Below the pieces are notes generated by a model. That model was given only the letters and a program-made list of their open reading frames with translations, ran no database searches and was not told where the DNA came from. DNA of 64,000 nt from assembly GCF_016807185.1 (NCBI RefSeq), contig NZ_JAEVYN010000001.1:1300781-1364780 (forward strand), read 5' to 3'. Positions 1-8,750 of the stretch are shown one piece after another. Numbering within the stretch: position 1 is the stretch's first letter; each line of letters starts with the position of its first letter. This stretch comes from Leptolyngbya sp. Cla-17 (GTDB lineage Bacteria > Cyanobacteriota > Cyanobacteriia > Leptolyngbyales > Leptolyngbyaceae). The position numbers were made by a program, and so were the translations under genes.

Positions 1-2316
1 ATCAGTGAAAAAGAGCTTGCTAGCGAAAAGCGCGTGGTAATTTCGGAACTGCAAGGCAATGAAAACAGTCCGAGCTATCGCCTGGGTCGGGCTGTGATGC
101 GATCAGCGTTTCCCACTAGTCCCTATGGCTTACCCGTTGGTGGCACGAAAGCCGATGTGGAGAAATTCACCGTTGATCAGGTGCGCTACTACTACAACAA
201 TTTCTATCGTCCTGATAATGCCACGTTAGTTGTGGTGGGCGACTTCCAAACCGATGCCTTGCTGAAACAAGTGCAAGAGAGTTTTGGCAAGATCTCTAAA
301 GCGATCGCGCCTCTGCCCAAAGATCCCCTGTCTGCAAAACCTGATAAAGCGGCATTACAGTCTCCAGCATCAGCACCGATTATCTTGAAAGAACCAGGAA
401 GTGCGCCGCTGCTAAATGCTGTCTATCCCTTGCCGAACACGCTGCATCCTGATGTAGCTGCTATTCAAGTGATGGATTACATTCTCACTGGAGGGCGCAG
501 TTCCCGGATTCACCAGGCCTTGGTAGAAACCGGATTGGCAAGCGATGCGGGCGGTGGAGCGGCTAATTTAATTTCCGGCGGCTGGTATGAATTGTCAGCT
601 ACGGCGGCTCCGGGCAAGGATTTACAGGAGATCGATCGGGCATTGCAGCAGGTACTTGCTGATTTGCGGGATCAAGGGGTGACTCAAGAGGAATTGACGC
701 GGGCGAAGGCACAGTTGAAAGCCTCGTTGATATTGCGAAATCGGGATATTGCCAGCCAAGCAAATTTGTTAGGTGATAATCAAATTTCCACGGGCGACTA
801 CCGCTTTACAGATAAGCTGCTAGCCGCGATCGCCACGGTTACCCCTGCTGACGTGCAGCGAGTTGCTAAAACCTATCTAGCGACTGCAAACCGCACTGTA
901 GGATTTTTTGAACCCACTACTGCCGATGGTAAACCAGGCGCTAGCCCTGATAATTCCTCTCAAACCTCTGAGAAATTTAGCCCCGGTGCGCCTGTAGACC
1001 CTGCCGAATTGGCGAAATACCTGCCGCCCACCAGAACCACCACTCAGCAGCCAACGCAAGCGCTCCCCGAAAAGCTGATCCTCAAAAATGGGGTACAAGT
1101 TCTGCTGGTACGAGATCGTAGCACCCCAACTGTTTCTTTAAGCGGGCATGTTGCCGCTGGCACCGTTCGAGATCAGGCTGCCACTGCTGGCTTGGCGACC
1201 TTGACCGCCAACAACTTGATGAACGGCACCCAAACAAAAGATGCCTTGGCGATCGCCAAAACCCTAGAAAATCGCGGTGCCAGTTTAGACTTTGGTGCCA
1301 GCCGAGAAGGAGTTTCCATTAGCGGAGAGGCTTTATCCACTGATTTGCCCACTCTGGTACAAATTACGGCAGATGTACTGAGAAATGCCAGTTTCCCCAA
1401 AAATGAACTGGAACTCAGTCGTCAACGCGCCCTCAGCGGACTCAAACTAGAATTAGATACCCCGTCCCGATTGGCACGACGTGCTTTTCAACAAGCAATT
1501 TATCCTGCGAATCATCCATTTCACACTTTTCCGACCGCAGCCAGTTTGCAGGCGATTACGCGAGAGGATATAGTTCGTTTTCATCAGCAGTATTACCGCC
1601 CTGAGGCCACTGTGTTAACCATTGTGGGCGACTTTGATCTCGTAGCGGTGCGTGCCTTGCTGACGCGCGAATTTGGCAGTTGGGCAGAGGCTGGCAACCT
1701 TTCTCAAGTTACTTTTCCAGTGGTGCCTCTGCCCGACAAAACGGTGCGGCTCATGCCTACGCTGCCAGGGAAAACCCAGTCGATCACCTACATGGGCTAT
1801 AACGCGATCGATCGCAGAGATCCCCGCTACTACAGCGCGTTGGTGTTCAACCAGATTTTGGGCGGTGATACGCTTTCCAGTCGGCTGGGTACTGAAATTC
1901 GCGATCGCCAGGGCTTGACCTATGGCATCTACAGCGGTTTTCAGGCAGGGCAAACCCCTGGACCGTTCTTGATTTCTATGCAAACTGCGCCCGAAGATGC
2001 AGATCGGGCGATCGCCAGCACTATTAGTCTGCTTCAACAAATCCGTAAAGAGGGAGTGACCGCCGAAGAAGTCGCTAACGCCAAGCGATCGCTGACTAGC
2101 TCCTATTCTGTGGAGTTGGCTTCACCCAATAATCTGGCATCCACTATTCTCTCAAATGCTGTTTATGGCTTGCCGCTCAGCGCAATTCGCACTTACACCG
2201 CCACTATTAACGCCATTACACCTGCTCAAGTGAATGCTTTGATTGAGGAGATTTTACAGCCTGATCGCCTGGTGATTGTCACGGCTGGACCGAATGCCTC
2301 AAGCCCACAGAAGTGA
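1..2316 (+). CDS. M16 (pitrilysin/PqqL-like) metallopeptidase, two-lobe, 5' end outside the window
   Basis: The frame is open from the first base, so the GTG at 34 is internal and the true start lies upstream. Two M16 lobes are visible. The first ends near residue 290 and includes the typical RPDNATLVVVGDF strand. The second starts near residue 345 (LILKNGVQVLLV). The zinc motif HxxEH of lobe one would lie in the missing 5' part. At the equivalent place in lobe two the sequence reads AGLATLTANNLMNG, so that lobe has no zinc site. It keeps an Arg/Tyr motif (RDRQGLTYG), as in the substrate-binding partner lobes of M16B proteins. Family knowledge: such proteins cleave oligopeptides. Location and substrate are unknown here. 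It converges on the cyclase gene with a 10-base gap. Confidence 0.9.
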   Translation: MSEKELASEKRVVISELQGNENSPSYRLGRAVMRSAFPTSPYGLPVGGTKADVEKFTVDQVRYYYNNFYRPDNATLVVVGDFQTDALLKQVQESFGKISKAIAPLPKDPLSAKPDKAALQSPASAPIILKEPGSAPLLNAVYPLPNTLHPDVAAIQVMDYILTGGRSSRIHQALVETGLASDAGGGAANLISGGWYELSATAAPGKDLQEIDRALQQVLADLRDQGVTQEELTRAKAQLKASLILRNRDIASQANLLGDNQISTGDYRFTDKLLAAIATVTPADVQRVAKTYLATANRTVGFFEPTTADGKPGASPDNSSQTSEKFSPGAPVDPAELAKYLPPTRTTTQQPTQALPEKLILKNGVQVLLVRDRSTPTVSLSGHVAAGTVRDQAATAGLATLTANNLMNGTQTKDALAIAKTLENRGASLDFGASREGVSISGEALSTDLPTLVQITADVLRNASFPKNELELSRQRALSGLKLELDTPSRLARRAFQQAIYPANHPFHTFPTAASLQAITREDIVRFHQQYYRPEATVLTIVGDFDLVAVRALLTREFGSWAEAGNLSQVTFPVVPLPDKTVRLMPTLPGKTQSITYMGYNAIDRRDPRYYSALVFNQILGGDTLSSRLGTEIRDRQGLTYGIYSGFQAGQTPGPFLISMQTAPEDADRAIASTISLLQQIRKEGVTAEEVANAKRSLTSSYSVELASPNNLASTILSNAVYGLPLSAIRTYTATINAITPAQVNALIEEILQPDRLVIVTAGPNASSPQK

Positions 2317-2326
2317 CCTTCAGACA

Positions 2327-4159
2327 TTAGCCCTTCTTGCTCAGTAGCCAGTAGGTCGTCATGTCGCCCTTACCTTTAATTGCGACTGATCCCCGTCGCT
2401 CAAAGTTGTATCCATTCTTCAAACGATTGTAAACGGCGTCGGTTACTTGAATCCGCTCCGGTTCGCCCTGAGATTCCATGCGGCTAGCAACATTGACGGT
2501 ATCGCCCCAAAGGTCATAGGTAAACCGCCGAATACCAATCACGCCCGCAATAACAGGTCCAGTATGAATGCCAATCCGGAGGCTGAGGGGACGACCATCT
2601 TGAACCCTAATTTTGGTAATTTCATGCTGCATGTCGAGCGCAATGTCCGCGATCGCCCTTACATGATCGGCTCTGGGAATGGGTAGCCCAGCCACCACCA
2701 TGTAAGCATCGCCAATGGTTTTAATCTTTTCTAACTGATGATGATCTGCCAGTTGATCGAACTTGGAAAAAACGCTGTTAAGTAACTCCACCAGTTCATT
2801 AGGTGAAATGCTGGTTGAGAGTTCGGTAAAGCCCACTAAATCGGCGAATAATACGGTTGCTTCAGTAAAGCTGTCAGCAATGATTTTTTGTCCTCGTTTG
2901 AGGCGTTCGGCGATCGCTTGAGGCAACACGTTGAGCAAGAGTCGCTCAGACTTTAACCGCTGTCGGCGCAGTTCTTCCTCGGTAGACTTGCGATCGGTAA
3001 TGTCGCGCACACTGCCCTCGTAGTGAAGCAGCGTACCAGCATCATCTCGAACGGTGTGCATATTTTCAGAAATCCAGATAATGCTGCCATCTTTGCGATA
3101 CACCTCAGACTCAAACACAGTCACCGATTCAAGCTGACGCACGAAGGCAATTATTTCTTCTCGGCGGCGGGGCTGCACATAGACCTGTGCGCCAATGTCG
3201 ATAATGCTGACGACTAAGTCTGACGGCGAGTCGTAACCATACATTTTGGCAAGGGCAGGATTGACGTTGAGATATTGCCCAGTCAAAGTCGTTTGAAAGA
3301 TCCCTTCTGCGGCATCTTCAAAAATCTTGCGATATTTCTCTTCTGCGGCGACTAGAGCGGTGGTGCGTCGTTCCACCCGCTGTTCCAATTCTTTTGCTTG
3401 CTGCCGGAGTTGGGCTTGAGATCGACGTAGCGCCTTCTCGGCTAGTTTGCGGACAACTCTGTCGCGCTTCGCTTCGTTGATGTCATATAACGTCGTTAGC
3501 AATGTTTGTTGTCCGGCTAGTGTCATCGGATGCACTGATGCAGAGACCCAAATTGTGCCCTCTGCGATCGTCCGAATTTTCATTTCATAATTGCAAACGC
3601 TGCCCTGTTCTTCAAATAGCGTCCAAAGGATTGCAGCATCGTTTGGATCAGCAAAAAACTCTTTTAACTGATGCCCCGTCAAGGCTTGTGGATCAATGCC
3701 AAACCGCCGACTAGAAATAGAGTTGGCATACACGATCGCCCCATCCAACGTTTGGGTCAGGATCATCAAAATCGGAGTGGATTCCGAAATCGCTCGAAAC
3801 AGCTCTTCGCTTTGGCGCATGGTTTTCACCGCCTGGGTGTAAAGCTGATACTCCACCATGTCACCATGTTCAGCGGTTGCCTTGAGTATTAGTTCTAGGT
3901 CAGCTTTGTCTCTAGCAACGGTTTCTAAAATACTTTGCAACGTGGATTGCGCCAGTCTGCGCTCGGCGATTTCTATTTGAAGCTGCTGATTCGCCTGACG
4001 AAGCTCAGCTTCTACGGTATCACCGTGTTCTGTAATAGTTTGCACAGCAATTTCCAGGTCGCCGTTAGTGCGCTGAAGTCGGGCAATTTCTTGACGGAGA
4101 TGCTCAACCTCTGTCAAGGAAAAGCTTTGTTGGCTCTTAGCTGGACTTGCTTCTGCCAT
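2327..4159 (-). CDS. PAS-domain class III adenylate cyclase
   Basis: 610 residues. Residues 1-118 are a coiled coil with two EHGD-containing units (residues 44-47 and 97-100). PAS domains follow at about 119-230 and 275-392, then a class III cyclase domain at 432-607. Catalytic features seen: metal Asp440 (LFADLVGF) and Asp484 (TIGDAYM), adenine-type Lys480 and Asp549 (YDLWGD), and transition-state Asn556 and Arg560. The Lys/Asp pair predicts ATP rather than GTP as substrate, giving cAMP. No membrane segment is seen, so it is probably soluble. The start ATG has AGGA just upstream and lies 6 bases after the STAS gene stop, so this is the last gene of the minus-strand signalling operon. The ligand of the PAS domains cannot be read from sequence. 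Confidence 0.92.
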   Translation of the reverse strand: MAEASPAKSQQSFSLTEVEHLRQEIARLQRTNGDLEIAVQTITEHGDTVEAELRQANQQLQIEIAERRLAQSTLQSILETVARDKADLELILKATAEHGDMVEYQLYTQAVKTMRQSEELFRAISESTPILMILTQTLDGAIVYANSISSRRFGIDPQALTGHQLKEFFADPNDAAILWTLFEEQGSVCNYEMKIRTIAEGTIWVSASVHPMTLAGQQTLLTTLYDINEAKRDRVVRKLAEKALRRSQAQLRQQAKELEQRVERRTTALVAAEEKYRKIFEDAAEGIFQTTLTGQYLNVNPALAKMYGYDSPSDLVVSIIDIGAQVYVQPRRREEIIAFVRQLESVTVFESEVYRKDGSIIWISENMHTVRDDAGTLLHYEGSVRDITDRKSTEEELRRQRLKSERLLLNVLPQAIAERLKRGQKIIADSFTEATVLFADLVGFTELSTSISPNELVELLNSVFSKFDQLADHHQLEKIKTIGDAYMVVAGLPIPRADHVRAIADIALDMQHEITKIRVQDGRPLSLRIGIHTGPVIAGVIGIRRFTYDLWGDTVNVASRMESQGEPERIQVTDAVYNRLKNGYNFERRGSVAIKGKGDMTTYWLLSKKG

Positions 4160-4165
4160 CGCATC

Positions 4166-4507
4166 CTATTGAAATTCAAGTTTTAGGCTCGGCATCAGCC
4201 GCTGCAAGTTTTTAAGTGATTTAGTTTGCCAAAGAGTTTTCTCTGATCCTTGAAAAGCTAAATTCACAGTACCTTTATCGCGTGCTTTTACTACAAACAT
4301 CGACAACATACTAATTCCGGAGCTGTTTAAAAATTCCAGTTCACGCAAGTTAATCGTGAAGTTGGGAGAGGCTTCAATTGCGTTTAATAAAATATCCATG
4401 ACGGGTTGATAGGCTTCCATGCCGTCTAGCCGTAGCAAACCCTGGAAAAAAACGGTAGCAGATTCTGGCTCATACCGAATCGTGTAATCGTCCGTCTTGA
4501 TGTGCAC
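4166..4507 (-). CDS. STAS-like anti-sigma-antagonist type regulator (Slr1659-like)
   Basis: About 113 residues from a GTG at 4507, chosen because GGGGAG lies 8 bases upstream; a TTG at 4537 would add 10 residues. The fold pattern and the motif EFLNSSGISML match the STAS phospho-site region of SpoIIAA/RsbV proteins, where a Ser is phosphorylated by a GHKL kinase and released by a PP2C phosphatase. Both partner types are encoded in the same operon. The usual Asp before the Ser pair is Asn here. Established knowledge: STAS proteins act as switchable binding partners. The target (sigma factor, cyclase or other) is not shown by the sequence. It resembles the cyanobacterial proteins named after Slr1659; this naming is from memory. 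Confidence 0.8.
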   Translation of the reverse strand: MHIKTDDYTIRYEPESATVFFQGLLRLDGMEAYQPVMDILLNAIEASPNFTINLRELEFLNSSGISMLSMFVVKARDKGTVNLAFQGSEKTLWQTKSLKNLQRLMPSLKLEFQ

Positions 4508-4558
4508 CGTTACAACTCCCCATTTCGTCCAAAACAACTTGCTACTTTTGACAATTGT

Positions 4559-5149
4559 TTACACATTCAAATAAGCCATCACATCAACTTTAACCACATT
4601 CGGCATTGATTCAAGCGTTTGAAATTGCCATCCAAATTGAGCAGAGTAATCATTCATCATGGTTAAAACTCCCATGCTAGAACCGCCTTCACCCGTGGCT
4701 GTTCTCTCTAGCTGGGTCATGTAAAACTCATCCAAATCGGAAGTCAATAAGACTTGGACGAAGGCTTGATACTTCTCTGCGCTCGCAGAATCGGCAAAGT
4801 TAATCACGTGAAAAATAATTTGACGCTCATACAAATGCAGTGAAATGCTGACAGGTAGACCTGTTGAATCATCATTGTACTTTACGGCATTCTCCAGAAG
4901 CTCATTTGCGACATAGCTTACAGCAGCTTTTACAGAATCTCGCTGATTAATTTTGCTGTCTGGCAGCGTGTCACCTGGGAAGAATGCTGCAAAGTAATCT
5001 CCTAAAAAATCGGCGGATAGCCCATAGTTACGCCACCGCTGTTTACGAGCAGCGGCAGTGGGGGAGAAGTTGAGGGTGAGATATTCCTGAGAGGATGGAA
5101 CCTGCTGGATGAAGTCTCCAAAGGTTTGAACAACACTGGCTTGAGTCAT
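4559..5149 (-). CDS. GHKL ATPase-like regulator (Slr1658-like), probable partner-switch kinase
   Basis: 196 residues, soluble. An N-box is visible (NELLENAVKYN, near residue 85-95), with a later Gly-rich segment (GEGGSSMGVLTMMNDY) as expected for an ATP lid. This is the size and layout of small anti-sigma kinases of the RsbW/SpoIIAB type, but overall similarity is remote and the Gly-rich motifs are reduced, so kinase activity is inferred. The gene lies about 50 bases upstream of the STAS gene start and 112 bases downstream of the diguanylate cyclase gene on the same strand. The natural reading is that it phosphorylates or sequesters the STAS protein, and that the SpoIIE-type phosphatase reverses this. 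Confidence 0.75.
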   Translation of the reverse strand: MTQASVVQTFGDFIQQVPSSQEYLTLNFSPTAAARKQRWRNYGLSADFLGDYFAAFFPGDTLPDSKINQRDSVKAAVSYVANELLENAVKYNDDSTGLPVSISLHLYERQIIFHVINFADSASAEKYQAFVQVLLTSDLDEFYMTQLERTATGEGGSSMGVLTMMNDYSAQFGWQFQTLESMPNVVKVDVMAYLNV

Positions 5150-5261
5150 GACTACCTTGAGCGAGTTCGGCGGAGTAGAGTGTCTCGGAAAGGCAAAGCC
5201 TGAGAATCTTAGCAGAGAATTGCTGACCTAATAGAGTGCCCTAATTGCTAAGAGGAAATAC

Positions 5262-6134
5262 TCATTGTCTTAGCGTTGTTTTTGAACTGAAAATGATGCG
5301 ATCGCGCCCTTGTTGTTTTGCCAGATAAAGATATTGGTCTGCTTCGTCTAGCAGCTTACTAAAAGATTGTTCCAGAGTTGGAATACTGCTGGCAATACCG
5401 ATGCTCAGAGTCAGGTACTTGCTAACAGAAGATTTTTCATGAAGGATTTTTAAATCCGAGATCTCAGCTTGCACCCGTCCGGCGACTTCCATTGCTCCTT
5501 CGATAGTCGTTTGCGGCAAGATAGCGGCAAATTCTTCGCCGCCATAGCGGGCAATCAAGTCACTTGGGCGATGGGCGCATCCATTTAGCACTTGGGCGAC
5601 TTGTTTTAGGCAATCGTCTCCGGCTAAATGCCCATAGGTATCGTTAAATTGCTTGAAGTGATCTATGTCAAACAGGATGAGGCAAATAGGCGATCGCTCC
5701 CGCGTCATTTGCTTCCATTGATGCTCTAAATGTTCATCAAAACGGCGACGGTTGGGAATTTGGGTCAGCCCATCAATGCTGGCAATTTTGTTCATCTCCG
5801 ATAGTTTCAGCGACCATTGAGTATCCATAATGTCGCCATGTTCCATGATGGTTTGCACCACAATTTCTAAATCAGCTTTTCGTTTAGAAATGGCTTCCAT
5901 CAATGCTTGCAAGGTTATTTCTGTGCGTCGCCGCACTTCAACTTCTACCTGAAGCCTCTGGTTTGCTTCTTGTAGTTGGGCTTCAATACAATCTCCATGC
6001 TCTGCTGTGGTTGAGAGAGCAATAGAGAGATCTTCACGCTCGCGCTTTAATCGCTCAACATCTTCGCGGAGACGTTGAATTTGCTCCATAAGGTGCAAGG
6101 CTTCACTTTCTGAGAATTGACAAGATTCAGACAT
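5262..6134 (-). CDS. Diguanylate cyclase (GGDEF) with EHGD coiled coil
   Basis: 290 residues from the ATG at 6134. The open frame runs back to 6302, but that extension is low-complexity and unlike the family, so the internal Met is preferred. Residues 11-115 form a coiled coil with EHGD motifs at residues 45-48 and 98-101, clearly homologous to the N-terminus of the neighbouring adenylate cyclase. A GGDEF domain fills residues 115-285. The active-site signature is GGEEF (198-202), and an intact product-inhibition I-site RPSD (189-192) lies five residues before it. Both predict an active c-di-GMP synthase with feedback inhibition. No membrane segment is seen. It sits in the signalling operon between the phosphatase and the GHKL ATPase. 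Confidence 0.93.
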   Translation of the reverse strand: MSESCQFSESEALHLMEQIQRLREDVERLKREREDLSIALSTTAEHGDCIEAQLQEANQRLQVEVEVRRRTEITLQALMEAISKRKADLEIVVQTIMEHGDIMDTQWSLKLSEMNKIASIDGLTQIPNRRRFDEHLEHQWKQMTRERSPICLILFDIDHFKQFNDTYGHLAGDDCLKQVAQVLNGCAHRPSDLIARYGGEEFAAILPQTTIEGAMEVAGRVQAEISDLKILHEKSSVSKYLTLSIGIASSIPTLEQSFSKLLDEADQYLYLAKQQGRDRIIFSSKTTLRQ

Positions 6135-6306
6135 GCGGCCGAACTCAGTTGAAGAATGTAGGCTCAGGTTGACTACCATCAACTTAAAATATGGAAATAA
6201 ACGAAAATGCCCAACTTGGACATGGAAAAAAGCCCCTAAATTTTCTAAAAAATAACGTCTATAACCCCGCACTGATGTTATGCAACAATTTACCTTTGTC
6301 AACTGT

Positions 6307-6346
6307 ACGTCTAAAGTCTATATCTCACGTCTAAGATCTATATCTT
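6307..6346. repeat. Tandem 20-bp repeat, two copies
   Basis: Two adjacent 20-base units, ACGTCTAAAGTCTATATCTC (6307-6326) and ACGTCTAAGATCTATATCTT (6327-6346), match at 17 of 20 positions. They lie in the gap between the phosphatase stop (6355) and the diguanylate cyclase start (6134). Function unknown; a regulator-binding site or simple slippage are both possible. Confidence 0.85.
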
Positions 6347-6354
6347 AGGACAGT

Positions 6355-8676
6355 TTACTTTTGCTTCATGACAAGTAGTGTAATATCATCAAACACTTTC
6401 TGCTTGCCGATATGCTGCATCAAGTCAGCGATTACCGCTTGCCGAATCTCTTGAACCGAGCGATCGCGATTTTGCTTAAGTACTTCATACATCTTTTCTA
6501 AACCATACTGATTGTTGTGAGTATCCACGGCCTCAGAGATGCCATCGGTGTAGAGTACTGCAATGTCACCTGAGTAAAGATGAACTTTAACTTCGGCAAT
6601 AAAGCAGCTAATATCTGCCTCTAGAGCTAGGGGAAAACCTAGGTCAAGGGTATCAATGTGTTCTATTTGCCCATCCTGTCGCACAATAATTAATTCTTCA
6701 TGCTGCCCAGTCAGGTATAAATCTCCTGCTTTGTATTCCAACAGGGCAAGCGACATATTTTTGCGCGATCGCATCCGTTGAGTGTTGTCGTACAGTGCCC
6801 GATTGACGGAATTGAGAAATTTTGCCGAACTGGTCTCTCCATTGACCAATAGAGTTCGCACCGCCATTTGCGCCATGATCATCACCACACCGCTTTCTAG
6901 TCCATGCCCTGTGACATCGCCAATGCTGATGCTTACTTTGCCCTCATGTTGAATCACATCATAATAGTCTCCGCCGACTTCTGCCGCAGGCTCCATAAAC
7001 CCAGCAATTTCTAAACCAACAACAGCATCCAATTCTGCGTCGGTGGGCATTAGCATTTTTTGCAGGCGGCGAGTCACATTCAGTTCAGTAGTCATTCGCA
7101 AGTTCTCATCTTGAAGCTGCTGGGTTAACTGCATCACTTCTACTTCTGCCTGTTTGCGGCGAGTAATGTCTTCTACGGTTCCTTCGTAGCCTGCAATGTT
7201 CTGTTGAGCATCATAAATCGCACGAGCAGTTTCGGAAATCCAAATGATGTTGCCATCTTTGCGATAAATCTGAGATTCAAATCCCGATATTTTGCCCTGC
7301 TGTTTAATGAGTTGAGCAAACTCAGTACGGCGATCGCGATCAACATAAAGCTGCTCACCCACATTTGTCATGCTAGCGATTAACTCTTCGGGTGTGTCAT
7401 AGCCATAAATTTTTGCCAACATTGGGTTTGCAATTAAATAAGCGCCATCAGCACTTGTTTGAAAAATTCCCTCGACTGAGTTTTCAAAGATGCTGCGATA
7501 TTTTGCTTCCGCTTCTCGCAACACATCTGCGACTGTGTTAAACGATCGCACGACATCTGCCAGTTCATCTCGACTTTCTAAAGTCACTGCATCTTTTAAG
7601 TTGCCATCTACCATCCGTTGAGATGCAGTTTTTAAGCTAGAAACGACCTGCATCATGCCGTGATAAAAGCAGATAAATAAATAAGCTGCGATCGCTAAAA
7701 TAATCAGAATAAATGCTGTGATCCACTGCTGCTTGTTAACAAAACCATTAATCCGTTTTTGCAAGAGAAAATCCAGTTCTTGAATGGTTGCATCCCATAA
7801 ACTAAAGCTGTGCTGCAAGCTCTCTTCTGCCATTTCGGCGTAAGTTATGGTTTGTAGCGATCGCGGATTAAGGCTCAGAGTATCCATCTGATTCGTCAAT
7901 CGTTCAATCGTTCGATTAAGCTGTTGCAAGGGCGTAAGCAATTTGGGATGCAGGTTCCCCGTCGGATTATTGTTAAATGCAGTAGCCATTTTTCTGCTCA
8001 AATTGGCATTTAGTTGTTTTAACTTGCTCATGAGGGCAATTAATTGCACCTGATCTGATGGATTAATCGCTCCTTGCATGGGTTCTTTCTGGCTAATACT
8101 TTGAATTTCTGCCAAATTGATTTGAATTTCTGGCAGCTTTAAAAGCGTCGTATCCATTAAGTAGTAGGTATCTAAGTCAGGATCAAGAATCAGATTAGAT
8201 TGATCACCCACTTGAACCCATAAATCTTGAAGTTTTCGCAGCGATTGCTGATAGTTATTGCTGGCAGATTTTGAGTTTGGGCTGACTTGCAGTGTATCAA
8301 ACTGTTCATTTACTTTTTGATAGCTTCTTAATAAGTCAGTTGTCTTAAAGTCACTTCCGAATTTTTGATCGAGCTGATTCAGCTTGTTTAAAGCTAAATC
8401 CATTTGTGACTTGAATTCGGTTGTTTTGGTTGATTTATCGCTGCGATCGCTGGCAACTTTAGCCTTCAGTGTTTCTTCGAGCAAGTGGCGTAGCGGTCGG
8501 AGGTATTGATTTCCATACAGTTCTTTTTGAGCAAAATCAACTCTACTTTGAAGCTCAGAAAATAATAAATAGGTTAATAGAACAACAGGCAATATAAAGA
8601 GGCTACTGATTAGCGCAAATTTCTGAGGATAGTTCAAATAATTCATCAGATTGCGACCAGGTTTAACAAATTTCAT
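6355..8676 (-). CDS. Membrane-bound PAS/SpoIIE-type PP2C serine phosphatase
   Basis: 773 residues. One membrane helix at about 20-40, an extracytoplasmic helical sensor region (41-316, with the DPDLDTYYLMD pattern common in four-helix-bundle sensors), a second helix at about 318-338, HAMP (about 338-390), PAS/PAC (393-508), a short coiled coil, and a PP2C/SpoIIE domain (about 545-773). Metal-binding Asp residues are visible in VGGDYYD (570), IGDVTGHG (587), LYTDGISE and FDDITLL, so the domain should be active. Established role: such enzymes dephosphorylate STAS proteins in partner switches. A STAS gene and a GHKL ATPase gene lie downstream on the same strand. The PAS domain closely resembles the second PAS of the adenylate cyclase. 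It is first gene of the operon, and an IS630 element ends 75 bases upstream of its start. Confidence 0.93.
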   Translation of the reverse strand: MKFVKPGRNLMNYLNYPQKFALISSLFILPVVLLTYLLFSELQSRVDFAQKELYGNQYLRPLRHLLEETLKAKVASDRSDKSTKTTEFKSQMDLALNKLNQLDQKFGSDFKTTDLLRSYQKVNEQFDTLQVSPNSKSASNNYQQSLRKLQDLWVQVGDQSNLILDPDLDTYYLMDTTLLKLPEIQINLAEIQSISQKEPMQGAINPSDQVQLIALMSKLKQLNANLSRKMATAFNNNPTGNLHPKLLTPLQQLNRTIERLTNQMDTLSLNPRSLQTITYAEMAEESLQHSFSLWDATIQELDFLLQKRINGFVNKQQWITAFILIILAIAAYLFICFYHGMMQVVSSLKTASQRMVDGNLKDAVTLESRDELADVVRSFNTVADVLREAEAKYRSIFENSVEGIFQTSADGAYLIANPMLAKIYGYDTPEELIASMTNVGEQLYVDRDRRTEFAQLIKQQGKISGFESQIYRKDGNIIWISETARAIYDAQQNIAGYEGTVEDITRRKQAEVEVMQLTQQLQDENLRMTTELNVTRRLQKMLMPTDAELDAVVGLEIAGFMEPAAEVGGDYYDVIQHEGKVSISIGDVTGHGLESGVVMIMAQMAVRTLLVNGETSSAKFLNSVNRALYDNTQRMRSRKNMSLALLEYKAGDLYLTGQHEELIIVRQDGQIEHIDTLDLGFPLALEADISCFIAEVKVHLYSGDIAVLYTDGISEAVDTHNNQYGLEKMYEVLKQNRDRSVQEIRQAVIADLMQHIGKQKVFDDITLLVMKQK

Positions 8677-8750
8677 AATTCAATCATTGCGACTTAAAAA
8701 ATACGTCGATACAGTAAGAAGACTGTACAAACCATTTTTAGATGGCATTC

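Noticed and set aside
6307..6346. CRISPR-like tandem repeat
   Set aside because: Only two directly adjacent copies with no spacer, and no cas gene.
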